15,581 nt of DNA from the NCBI GenBank assembly GCA_013138755.1, contig WTCC01000213.1:1-15581 (forward strand). The letters run 5' to 3'. Source of the stretch: Gammaproteobacteria bacterium (lineage in GTDB: Bacteria > Pseudomonadota > Gammaproteobacteria > SZUA-229). Position 1 is the first letter of the stretch, and every line of letters begins with the position of its first letter. The notes under the pieces were generated by a model. The model was not told the origin of the DNA, did no database searches, and worked only from the letters and a program-made list of their open reading frames with translations. This document shows positions 6,147 to 13,077 of the stretch, piece after piece. The position numbers and the translations under genes were made by a program.

Positions 6147-6983
6147 CTAATTATTTTTAACGATCTTTAGATTATGATATTTTTTTTCTTTCAGCTGACT
6201 TAACACATTCTTCGCCACATGCTCGGATGGTAATGGCCCGATTCTTACCCGGTATAACTTTTTCCCTTTCTTGCTTTCAGTATGCAATCTGACGTCAAAA
6301 AAACCTTCATCCTGTAGTTTTTTTAGGTGCTGCTGAGCATTTTTTTCTGTGCTGAACGCTGCTATCTGGACATAGAGTTTATCACTTTCAGAAACTGATG
6401 ATTCGACAAACTCCTCACTACGTCGGCGTTTTCTATCCGCCTCAGAGGTGACCACCCGAATGCTCACGTTAGCCGTCCCTGTCTGAGCAACACCCAGTTT
6501 TGTAGCGGCGGCATATGACAGGTCGATAATCCGACCTTCATGAAAAGGGCCCCGGTCATTTACTCTGACGATCGCTGTTCGGCCGTTATCGATATTTTTC
6601 ACTTCGACAAAGACAGGGATAGGCAGTGTCTTATGCGCCGCTGTCATGGCATACATATTATATTCCTCGCCACTTGAAGTGCGCCGACCATGAAACTTAT
6701 TACCATACCAGGAGGCAATGCCTTTCTGCTTAAAGCCTTCTGCAGAATCCTTTACGTAGTATGTTCCCCCAAGGACTGTATAACTATCAGGGTTACCATA
6801 CTTACTGCGTTTAACAGTAACTGGAACCGCATCGGGTATCTCATCCCACTGCTTTGTATAATTTACCGGCGCACTATCTCTCACACTGCCACACGATGAC
6901 AACAGCAAAGATAACGTCGTTGATAAAAGAATTTGTTTGACAGATAAGCAACCTCTGTCAGAAAAATAACGATATTCAGTCAT
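6147..6983 (-). CDS. rlpA: RlpA-type septal ring lipoprotein / lytic transglycosylase
   Basis: RlpA is an outer-membrane lipoprotein. In Pseudomonas it cleaves glycan strands that lack stem peptides; in other species it only binds them. The N terminus has a lipoprotein signal with lipobox L28-S-S-C31. The double-psi beta-barrel domain runs from about residue 86 (KGIASWYGNKFHGRRTSSGE) to 178. Candidate catalytic residues are visible: a Glu at 106/107, H117 in TAAHKTLP and D143 in VNDRGPF. A SPOR domain covers about 201-278 (LYVQIAAFS to the end) and targets denuded glycan at the division site. ATG at 6981-6983 is the only usable in-frame start, so the protein begins with an unusually long polar stretch of about 15 residues before the signal core. 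It follows mltB by 15 bases and shows no clear ribosome site. Confidence 0.94.
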   Translation of the reverse strand: MTEYRYFSDRGCLSVKQILLSTTLSLLLSSCGSVRDSAPVNYTKQWDEIPDAVPVTVKRSKYGNPDSYTVLGGTYYVKDSAEGFKQKGIASWYGNKFHGRRTSSGEEYNMYAMTAAHKTLPIPVFVEVKNIDNGRTAIVRVNDRGPFHEGRIIDLSYAAATKLGVAQTGTANVSIRVVTSEADRKRRRSEEFVESSVSESDKLYVQIAAFSTEKNAQQHLKKLQDEGFFDVRLHTESKKGKKLYRVRIGPLPSEHVAKNVLSQLKEKKYHNLKIVKNN

Positions 6984-6998
6984 ATGATATTACAGACT

Positions 6999-7994
6999 TT
7001 AATTTTTGATTTTTTCACTTAACTGAAAAACAGCCATCGAATACATGGCACTATGGTTATAACGTGTGATGACGTAAAAGTTATCTAATCCGACCCAGTA
7101 TTCCTCACCTCTTTTACCGTCAAACTTCAACAAGGTGGCCTCATCTTTTTCATCTAAAGCTCGACTTATCACGACACCTTGCTGCTTAAGCTGCCCTACC
7201 GTAATGTAAGGTTTCAGTTCATTCTTTTCTTTAACAATAGAGTCGTCACTAATCGAGGCTGGATGCAAAATAGTCTCTCCTTTCTTCCAGCCGTGCTCAC
7301 TAAAGTAATTTGCCACGCTACCGATCACATCAGGCACGCTATTCCACAGATCACGTTTGCCGTCACCATCAAAATCGATCGCGTAATTTCTGTAACTACT
7401 GGAGATAAACTGTGGCATACCCATCGCGCCAGCATAAGAACCTGTCATATCATCTACACTGATTTTTTCTTCTTTCGACAGCAACAAAAACTCTTTCAGC
7501 TCACTTTTAAAAAATTTACTGCGTGGCGGATAATCAAAACGCAGTGTTGTTAATGAATCAAATACTGTATAACTGCCAGTGCGTTTCCCATAGTATGTTT
7601 CAACTCCAATAATTGCCGTTATTATCTCCGCTGGAACACCAAACTCTTTTTCTGCACGCTGCAAGGTATCTTTATGTTTAGCTAAAAATATTTTACCCTT
7701 CTCACTGCGCTTACTGGTCACAAAGATGGGGCGATACTGCTTCCAGGTAAGTTTTTTCTCAGCCGGCCTTGCGATGGCCTCTAAAACGCTATCAAGTCTT
7801 TGCGCCGTCGAAAATCGATTTTCGAGAAAGGCACGATCAAAATCATATTGCTCTACCATCTCATCAATAAAATCTTTTACATCTGCACGCTGAACATAAT
7901 CAACATTTACTTCAGATTGCGCATTAACAAAAAAACTCGACGCTAAAAAAAACAAAACTGTACGCAAGGATTTTTTCCTGACTATTATTTTCAT
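6999..7994 (-). CDS. mltB: Lytic murein transglycosylase B
   Basis: MltB cleaves the glycosidic bond between MurNAc and GlcNAc with 1,6-anhydro product formation in the periplasm. The catalytic Glu is E132 in IIGVETYYGKRTG. The conserved SYAGAMGMPQF motif lies at 186-196, and NYAIDFDGDGKRDLW at 203-217 carries the Asp-rich calcium-type loop known from Slt35. The signal sequence (basic start, TVLFFLASSFFVNA) lacks a lipobox Cys. This copy is therefore probably soluble and periplasmic, unlike the lipid-anchored Escherichia coli enzyme. At 331 residues it is slightly shorter than that protein. ATG at 7992-7994 is preceded by AGGA about 12 bases upstream and the weaker AAGTGG closer in. It lies 80 bases after rodA. 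Confidence 0.95.
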   Translation of the reverse strand: MKIIVRKKSLRTVLFFLASSFFVNAQSEVNVDYVQRADVKDFIDEMVEQYDFDRAFLENRFSTAQRLDSVLEAIARPAEKKLTWKQYRPIFVTSKRSEKGKIFLAKHKDTLQRAEKEFGVPAEIITAIIGVETYYGKRTGSYTVFDSLTTLRFDYPPRSKFFKSELKEFLLLSKEEKISVDDMTGSYAGAMGMPQFISSSYRNYAIDFDGDGKRDLWNSVPDVIGSVANYFSEHGWKKGETILHPASISDDSIVKEKNELKPYITVGQLKQQGVVISRALDEKDEATLLKFDGKRGEEYWVGLDNFYVITRYNHSAMYSMAVFQLSEKIKN

Positions 7995-8050
7995 ACCACT
8001 TCAATTTCCTATTACTTTTCTGACTAAAAATTACTGCACAAAACTTCTAC

Positions 8051-8075
8051 AAAAAACGGCATACATACCGATGCC
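8051..8075 (-). terminator. Weak hairpin with T-run between rodA and mltB
   Basis: On the minus strand GGCAT (8075-8071) can pair with ATGCC (8062-8058) around an 8-base loop, followed by G and six T residues (8056-8051). The stem is only five base pairs and begins inside the rodA stop codon, so termination would be partial at best. It may lower expression of mltB and later genes relative to mrdA-rodA. Confidence 0.3.
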
Positions 8076-9208
8076 TACTTGGCGACTAATCGACGATGTG
8101 TGCTGATCGACATCAACATACCAAAACCTGCCATCAGAGTTACCATTGATGTACCCCCGTAGCTAACCAATGGCAACGGGACTCCGACCACCGGCAAGAT
8201 GCCAGACACCATACCCACATTGACGAATAAATAAACAAAAAACGTCAGACTGAGACTACCTGCCAACAAACGCCCAAAACTATCCTGCGCAGTCGCCGCA
8301 ATATATAGACCACGGATAATAATAAATGCATAAAGTGACAGCAAGACGATGGCGCCCATGATACCAAATTCTTCAGCAAATACGGCGTAGATAAAGTCGG
8401 TCGTTCGCTCTGGAATAAAATCCAGCTGAGACTGAGTGCCATTTAACCAGCCTTTTCCATAGATTCCACCTGAACCAATCGCGATCATAGACTGAATAAT
8501 ATGGTATCCAGAGCCGAGCGGATCACTTTCAGGATCAAACAATGTTAGTACACGCTGTTTCTGATAGTCGTGCATAAATTGCCACAACACAGGAATTAAA
8601 GCCAGAATGCTAAATATTGCACCGAATAGAATTCGCCAACGAATACCACCAAAAAATACGACAAAAAATCCAGCCGCAGCAACCAGCAAAGAAGTCCCCA
8701 GATCAGGCTGTTTTGCTATTAACATCGTTGGCAAAATAACCAATGCCAAAGAGATGGCCAGCGAGCTAACCCTGGGTGGGAAAGGCTTTTCACACAGATA
8801 CCACGCAATCATCATCGGCGTAACCAGCTTCATCATCTCTGAAGGCTGAAAACGGATCACGTATAGGTTCAGCCAACGCTGCGCGCCTTTACCCACATCA
8901 CCGGCAACAAGAACCAGGATAAGTAAAATAATACCCAGGATAAAAAACCACGGCGCCCAGATGTACAATTGATGCTGTGGTATCTGTGCCACGATAAACA
9001 TCACAGCAAATGATATCGCAAGTCGAACCAGCTGCCTCTGCACCACCTCGATAGAACCATCCGATGCACTGTACAGAATACCAAGACCTGCCGTCATCAA
9101 TATTAACAGCCCCGCTAACAATATTGGATCGATGTGCAGCATCTGCAAAAACCGCGAGGTTTTACTCTGATAATCTGAATCAAAAAATTCTGTGCTATTA
9201 CTATACAT
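8075..9208 (-). CDS. rodA: Rod-shape protein RodA, SEDS peptidoglycan glycosyltransferase
   Basis: RodA polymerises lipid II into glycan strands during lateral wall growth and works as a pair with PBP2. This 377-residue integral membrane protein shows about ten hydrophobic segments. SEDS hallmarks are present: GKGAQRWLNL (106-115), RFQPSEMMKL (119-128), AKQPDLGTSLL (165-175), and FIPERTTDFIYAVFAEEFG (264-282). D271 in the last motif aligns with the catalytic Asp of RodA proteins. The C-terminal PLPLVSYGGTSM (345-356) is also typical. ERTTDF together with mrdA as neighbour favours RodA over FtsW. ATG at 9206-9208 has no obvious ribosome site. It lies 41 bases after mrdA, so the pair is almost certainly co-transcribed. 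Confidence 0.97.
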   Translation of the reverse strand: MYSNSTEFFDSDYQSKTSRFLQMLHIDPILLAGLLILMTAGLGILYSASDGSIEVVQRQLVRLAISFAVMFIVAQIPQHQLYIWAPWFFILGIILLILVLVAGDVGKGAQRWLNLYVIRFQPSEMMKLVTPMMIAWYLCEKPFPPRVSSLAISLALVILPTMLIAKQPDLGTSLLVAAAGFFVVFFGGIRWRILFGAIFSILALIPVLWQFMHDYQKQRVLTLFDPESDPLGSGYHIIQSMIAIGSGGIYGKGWLNGTQSQLDFIPERTTDFIYAVFAEEFGIMGAIVLLSLYAFIIIRGLYIAATAQDSFGRLLAGSLSLTFFVYLFVNVGMVSGILPVVGVPLPLVSYGGTSMVTLMAGFGMLMSISTHRRLVAK

Positions 9209-9249
9209 TTTATTAACTATTATTCATCAGTACAGTCTTTAAAAAAAGA

Positions 9250-11172
9250 TTAATGTGCATGGCTCGAATGCGCCATTTGTTTTACCTCAGGCATTTCTTT
9301 TGTGTCCATAAACAATGTGGAAGACGGCATATTTTTTTCTATGTAACGTTTGATCAAATCTCGTGCAATGGGCGCCATTGCACTACCATGCTCACCATTT
9401 TCCGCCACCACTGCTACGGCTAACACAGGTTTTTTAACGGGTCCAAAACCGATAAACAATCCATGGTCCCGTAATTTTTTAGCGACCGTCTCTTCATCAT
9501 ATTCTTCATCCTGAGCGATACCGAATACCTGCGCAGTACCCGTTTTACCCGCCATCTTAAAATCCATCCCCCAACCAGTTGCCCTCGCTGTGCCCCATTT
9601 CCCATGCACCACCTTTTTCATTGCACTGAACATCGTATTCCAATGACTGTCTCGGCGTAGTTTAATCATCGTTATAGATGGATCTCTCTCCTTTATCGTG
9701 TCATCAGTAGACATGTGCACTTCCTTCAACAATCTAGGCACGATCTTTTTACCACGGCTAGCCAATGCCGCCGTCGCCACCGCTAGCTGCACTGGCGTTG
9801 AGAGCATATATCCTTGACCGATACCTGCAATTAAGGTTTCACCTGGATACCAAACTTTTCCGTATTTTCTTTTTTTCCATTCAGTGGATGGCAGCAAGCC
9901 TCTTCTCTCACCCAACAGATCAATACCGGTTTTTTCGCCAAAGCCAAATTTAGCTAAAAAATCATGCATGCTATCGATACCCATGCGATACGCCAGCTCA
10001 TAAAAATAAACATCACATGACTGCTCTATCGCTTTTGTTAGATCAACCGTACCATGCCCCTGTTTTTTCCAGTCGCGATATTTACGTTCTGTGGCATCAT
10101 CTGGCAACAGATAGTGCCCTCTACAAAACAACGACTCTCTCACGCCAAATCGATGCTGTTCTATGCCTGCAAGACCAACAAAAGGCTTAAATGTAGACCC
10201 TGGTGGATACTGACCAAAAATGGCGCGATTGAATAACGGCTTATACGCACCATGTTGCAACGCATCATAATCTTTATGACTGATACCATGCACAAATAAA
10301 TTGGGGTCAAATTCAGGCTTACTGACAAAAACGACCACCGCACCAGACTGTGGCTCTATCGCAATCACAGCCCCTGCAAACTCACCCAAACCGTCTGCTG
10401 CTATTTGCTGCATTTCAATGTCCAGATTTAACACCAGATCATTACCTGCGACAGGCGCTACCTTATCAAGAACGCGCAGCACTCTGCCCTGCGCATTCAC
10501 CTCAACCTTTTGCCGACCGACCTGCCCATGCAACTCAACTTCGTAATACTTTTCCAGACCCGTCTTACCGATATGGGTGGTACCACGATAATTACCCTCA
10601 TCAATGACTGCCAGCTCACGCTCACTTATCCTGCCGACATAACCTACCGCATGTGCGGCAAGCTTTCCGTACGGATAATGACGACTTAACCTCGCATTGA
10701 TATCCACCCCGGGAAAGCGGTGACGATTAACCGATAAACGAGCCACTTCGTCTTCATTCAACCGCGAACGTAACGATATACGCTGAAAAGATCGATGTAC
10801 ACGCAACTGATCCTTAAACCGTTCAACCTCCGATTCGCTGATAGAAACAATTTCACCCAGCCCTTTTAAGGTTTCATCCATATCAGCCACCTGTTCAGGA
10901 ATAATCTCAAGATGAAACGTCGGCTTGTTTTCAGCGAGAATAACCCCATTACGGTCATAAATTAAACCACGAGTTGGCGGCAACGCCATCAAACGGATAC
11001 GATTATGCTCCGATAAGTCGGCAAAACGATCATAATCGACAATCTGCAGCCATGCCAAACGAAACAGCAGCCCACCCAGTAACAGCAAACATAAAACAGC
11101 TGCAACTATTGCTCGAAATTTGAATATGCTCGCTTCATACGAATGATCTGAAACATGTGACCGATATGCCAT
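9250..11172 (-). CDS. mrdA: Penicillin-binding protein 2 (elongation-specific transpeptidase)
   Basis: PBP2 cross-links nascent glycan during rod elongation and activates RodA. The 640-residue protein has a short cytoplasmic tail and a single membrane anchor at about residues 20-43, then the dimerisation/pedestal domain beginning with RIRLMALPPTRGLIYDRNG (58-76). The C-terminal transpeptidase domain holds S326-x2-K329 (PPGSTFKP), S385-C-D387 as the SxN equivalent, and K543-T-G545 (AGKTGTAQ). All catalytic motifs are intact and the length is normal. ATG at 11170-11172 lacks a strong ribosome site. It is the first gene of the minus-strand cluster. The rlmH and rsfS genes that precede mrdA in Escherichia coli are absent here and replaced by a divergent adenylate kinase-like gene, so transcription probably begins in the 11173-11440 gap. 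Confidence 0.97.
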   Translation of the reverse strand: MAYRSHVSDHSYEASIFKFRAIVAAVLCLLLLGGLLFRLAWLQIVDYDRFADLSEHNRIRLMALPPTRGLIYDRNGVILAENKPTFHLEIIPEQVADMDETLKGLGEIVSISESEVERFKDQLRVHRSFQRISLRSRLNEDEVARLSVNRHRFPGVDINARLSRHYPYGKLAAHAVGYVGRISERELAVIDEGNYRGTTHIGKTGLEKYYEVELHGQVGRQKVEVNAQGRVLRVLDKVAPVAGNDLVLNLDIEMQQIAADGLGEFAGAVIAIEPQSGAVVVFVSKPEFDPNLFVHGISHKDYDALQHGAYKPLFNRAIFGQYPPGSTFKPFVGLAGIEQHRFGVRESLFCRGHYLLPDDATERKYRDWKKQGHGTVDLTKAIEQSCDVYFYELAYRMGIDSMHDFLAKFGFGEKTGIDLLGERRGLLPSTEWKKRKYGKVWYPGETLIAGIGQGYMLSTPVQLAVATAALASRGKKIVPRLLKEVHMSTDDTIKERDPSITMIKLRRDSHWNTMFSAMKKVVHGKWGTARATGWGMDFKMAGKTGTAQVFGIAQDEEYDEETVAKKLRDHGLFIGFGPVKKPVLAVAVVAENGEHGSAMAPIARDLIKRYIEKNMPSSTLFMDTKEMPEVKQMAHSSHAH

Positions 11173-11270
11173 AGAGTAATATGTATCTTGATTAGGCGTT
11201 TATTGTTATTTTTTAAGCAATCAATGGTGAAAACGTGTAAAAAAGACAAAATAGCAGAAATAAGTACGCA

Positions 11271-11276
11271 ATTATA
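11271..11276 (-). promoter_or_regulatory. Candidate -10 element for the mrdA-to-glutaredoxin transcript
   Basis: The minus strand carries TATAAT here, within CACTATATAATTGCG, about 94 bases upstream of the mrdA ATG. No good -35 hexamer sits at 16-18 bases, and the nearest TTG-rich hexamer (TTGTCG) is 23 bases away. This is therefore a candidate only, supported by position at the head of the ten-gene block and by a perfect -10. The rest of the 268-base gap is AT-rich and shows no other strong structure. Confidence 0.35.
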
Positions 11277-11414
11277 TAGTGTTTATCGCATTTCAGGCTC
11301 GACAATTACTCAACAATCGATAGAATCCGTTAAGATATCAAACAGGGAGCGCTTGTGGCGAACACAGTCCGTTCAAAAAAACAACAAGAACTACACTAAG
11401 TCACTGAATAACAA

Positions 11415-11420
11415 TATAAT
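11415..11420 (+). promoter_or_regulatory. Candidate -10 element for the adenylate kinase-like gene
   Basis: A perfect TATAAT lies 20 bases before the ATG at 11441, which would give a short leader of about 14 bases. AGGA at 11430-11433, 7 bases before the ATG, supplies the ribosome site. The -35 position (TACACT at 11392-11397 with a 17-base spacer) matches only three of six consensus bases. Confidence 0.45.
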
Positions 11421-11440
11421 AACAGTGATAGGAAGCAACT

Positions 11441-12538
11441 ATGAAACTAATCCTGATTGGCGCACCTGGCTCAGGTAAACGCACACAAGCCAAATATCTG
11501 ACTGAAAAATACCATATCCCGCTAATTGCCACGGGTGGATTGCTTCGAGCTGCCGTTGCTGCACAGACACCGCTAGGGCGTCAGGCCAAAACAATTGCAG
11601 ACGCAGGGCAAACCGTGCCAAACGATCTTATCATCGGTATGATACGCGAACGCATCGCCAGGCCCGATGCAGATCAGGGTTTTGTACTCGACGGCTTCCC
11701 CCGCAATGTTGTTCAAGCCATATCTCTTGATGACATCCTCGACAAGCTAGGCAAGCCCATCGACGCGGTACTACAATTTGACGTCGATGCAGAAATGTTG
11801 ATACAGCGGATGATTGGACGCTTGAACTGCATATCATGCGGCGCTCTATTTAATCTTTTCACCCAACCTCCTGCAATCGACGATAAATGTGACGAATGCG
11901 GCAGCATTCTTCACCATCGCGCCGATGACAATGAAGAAATTATCGAAAGAAGACTGACTGTTTTTGAAACACTGACTCAACCTCTTAGTGATTATTACAA
12001 ACACAAGGGCATATTACATATGGTAGAAGCTCATGGTGATGTGACTGAAGTAACCAAACGAGTCAAATCTGCATTGCGTGGGTTACGCCCAAAGCGCACG
12101 CCAGTAAAACCAATGCTGCCCCCCGCCGCCACACCTGACAAAAACACAAAACCTAAAGTAAAACACGTCAAAGTTGAAACGCGCCAACCCAAGTTACGAC
12201 CACGTAAGGTTATTAAACCGATTTCAGGCAACACCAGAATTAAAAAGCTGAACATCAAAAAAGAACTACCGGTGGTTGTCAGCAAAAAAACCATAAAGGC
12301 CGCTGCCAAGAAAAAACTGGATGATTCCAAAGCTGCAGCCGATGCAAAAGCACTGGAAGTGAAGCTAGACAAACAACTGAAAGATCTAGAAAAAGAGTTA
12401 AAACAGACAAAGGTACAATTAAAAAAAGCTTCTGTAGCTGAAAAAGCACTACTCAAGGCTGAAAAAGCCAAAGATGCTACGCTTAAGAAAACGCTCCATG
12501 CAGAAACAGCAAAACTAAAAAAGAAGAAAAAAAAATAA
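11441..12538 (+). CDS. adk: Adenylate kinase-like protein with long lysine-rich C-terminal tail
   Basis: Residues 1-213 are an adenylate kinase fold (ATP + AMP to 2 ADP). They include a P-loop GAPGSGKRTQA (7-17), ATGGLLR (30-36), GFVLDGFPR (80-88) with D84, arginines at 36, 88, 123, 160 and 171, and a zinc-type LID with two Cys pairs (C130/C133 and C150/C153). Three positions depart from the family pattern: Arg14 replaces Gly in GKGTQ, Gly33 replaces Asp in STGD, and Asn89 replaces Thr after GFPR. Ordinary adenylate kinases end near residue 214. Here about 150 more residues follow: a basic Pro/Lys/Arg stretch (about 216-275), then an Ala/Lys-rich probable coiled coil (about 285-358), ending in six lysines. 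The start has AGGA 7 bases upstream. It is transcribed divergently from mrdA. It may be the main adk or a specialised paralogue; which one depends on the rest of the genome. Confidence 0.85.
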   Translation: MKLILIGAPGSGKRTQAKYLTEKYHIPLIATGGLLRAAVAAQTPLGRQAKTIADAGQTVPNDLIIGMIRERIARPDADQGFVLDGFPRNVVQAISLDDILDKLGKPIDAVLQFDVDAEMLIQRMIGRLNCISCGALFNLFTQPPAIDDKCDECGSILHHRADDNEEIIERRLTVFETLTQPLSDYYKHKGILHMVEAHGDVTEVTKRVKSALRGLRPKRTPVKPMLPPAATPDKNTKPKVKHVKVETRQPKLRPRKVIKPISGNTRIKKLNIKKELPVVVSKKTIKAAAKKKLDDSKAAADAKALEVKLDKQLKDLEKELKQTKVQLKKASVAEKALLKAEKAKDATLKKTLHAETAKLKKKKKK

Positions 12539-12570
12539 CTCCTGCCATACGATAACACTCTACAGAACAT

Positions 12571-12601
12571 AAAAAAGCCTCGACGAAATCGAGGCTTTTT
12601 T
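12571..12601. terminator. Bidirectional Rho-independent terminator between adk-like gene and thioredoxin gene
   Basis: A perfect 13-base-pair stem pairs AAAAAAGCCTCGA (12571-12583) with TCGAGGCTTTTTT (12589-12601) around the loop CGAAA. Because A-runs and T-runs flank the GC core symmetrically, it has a T-run in both directions. It can therefore end both the plus-strand adenylate kinase-like transcript and the minus-strand thioredoxin transcript. Confidence 0.93.
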
Positions 12602-12624
12602 CTTACTGCTGTAACGTCGCCAGT

Positions 12625-13005
12625 CTATGCAGATTGATCCTGCTTAGCTTGCTGCTCAGCCACTTCTTTTCTAACCTGATCCATATCCAGCTCTTTCGTT
12701 TTAGCGATTACTTCTACGAGGCCGCTTTCAGGCAACATACCTGCCTGAGAAAAAATGGCAATCTGTTCACGAAATATCATCAAAGTTGGAATAGAGCGGA
12801 TCTGAAAACTCGCGGCCAGCTCTTGTTCATCCTCAGTATTTACTTTCGCAAACACCACATCATCATATTTTTCAGAAACCGATTCATAGGTCGGCGCGAA
12901 AGACTTACAAGGGCCGCACCATGGCGCCCAAAAATCTATGATAACGATGTCATTATTTGCGATCGTGTCCTGTAAAGTATCATTTGTAACATCAACTGTA
13001 GCCAT
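12625..13005 (-). CDS. Thioredoxin-family protein
   Basis: This protein of about 126 residues has the thioredoxin fold. DFWAPWCGPCK holds the active-site C30-G-P-C33, and SIPTLMIF supplies cis-Pro73. It should act as a cytosolic dithiol reductant; no signal peptide is present. A charged helical extension follows the domain (about 103-126, AKTKELDMDQVRKEVAEQQA), making it longer than the 108-residue TrxA type. The start is ATG at 13003-13005 because AAAGG lies 7 bases upstream; an upstream in-frame TTG at 13021-13023 would bury that site inside the gene. It is convergent with the adenylate kinase-like gene and lies behind the peroxidase gene. It might receive read-through from the latter, but has its own promoter candidate. 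Confidence 0.94.
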   Translation of the reverse strand: MATVDVTNDTLQDTIANNDIVIIDFWAPWCGPCKSFAPTYESVSEKYDDVVFAKVNTEDEQELAASFQIRSIPTLMIFREQIAIFSQAGMLPESGLVEVIAKTKELDMDQVRKEVAEQQAKQDQSA

Positions 13006-13048
13006 GAAAAAACCTTTGCCCAAACAAGCGCTTCGATAAAAAAACGCT

Positions 13049-13076
13049 ATATTAACCCATCACAAACGAATAACAA
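13049..13076 (-). promoter_or_regulatory. Candidate promoter for the thioredoxin gene
   Basis: On the minus strand TTGTTA (13076-13071) and TAATAT (13054-13049) are separated by 16 bases. Each hexamer matches four of six consensus bases. It lies between the peroxidase stop and the thioredoxin start and would give a leader of roughly 40 bases. The evidence is modest. Confidence 0.35.
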
Positions 13077-13077
13077 T

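Noticed and set aside
7179..7553. 124-codon plus-strand frame opposite mltB
   Set aside because: It is fully contained in a well-supported catalytic gene on the other strand and shows no recognisable motif.
10301..10607. Two overlapping plus-strand frames opposite mrdA (10301-10546 and 10350-10607)
   Set aside because: Both are shadows of the PBP2 pedestal and transpeptidase region. They compete with each other and lack start signals.
11188..11478. 96-codon plus-strand frame in the divergent promoter region
   Set aside because: Composition is low-complexity Lys/Asn/Ser/Thr with no domain. It covers the promoter signals and overlaps the supported adenylate kinase start, so it is best treated as intergenic.
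12031..12570. 179-codon minus-strand frame rich in Phe and Ser opposite the lysine-rich tail
   Set aside because: It is the antisense shadow of AAA/AAG lysine codons, which read TTT/CTT on the other strand. It overlaps the terminator, has low complexity and no recognisable domain.
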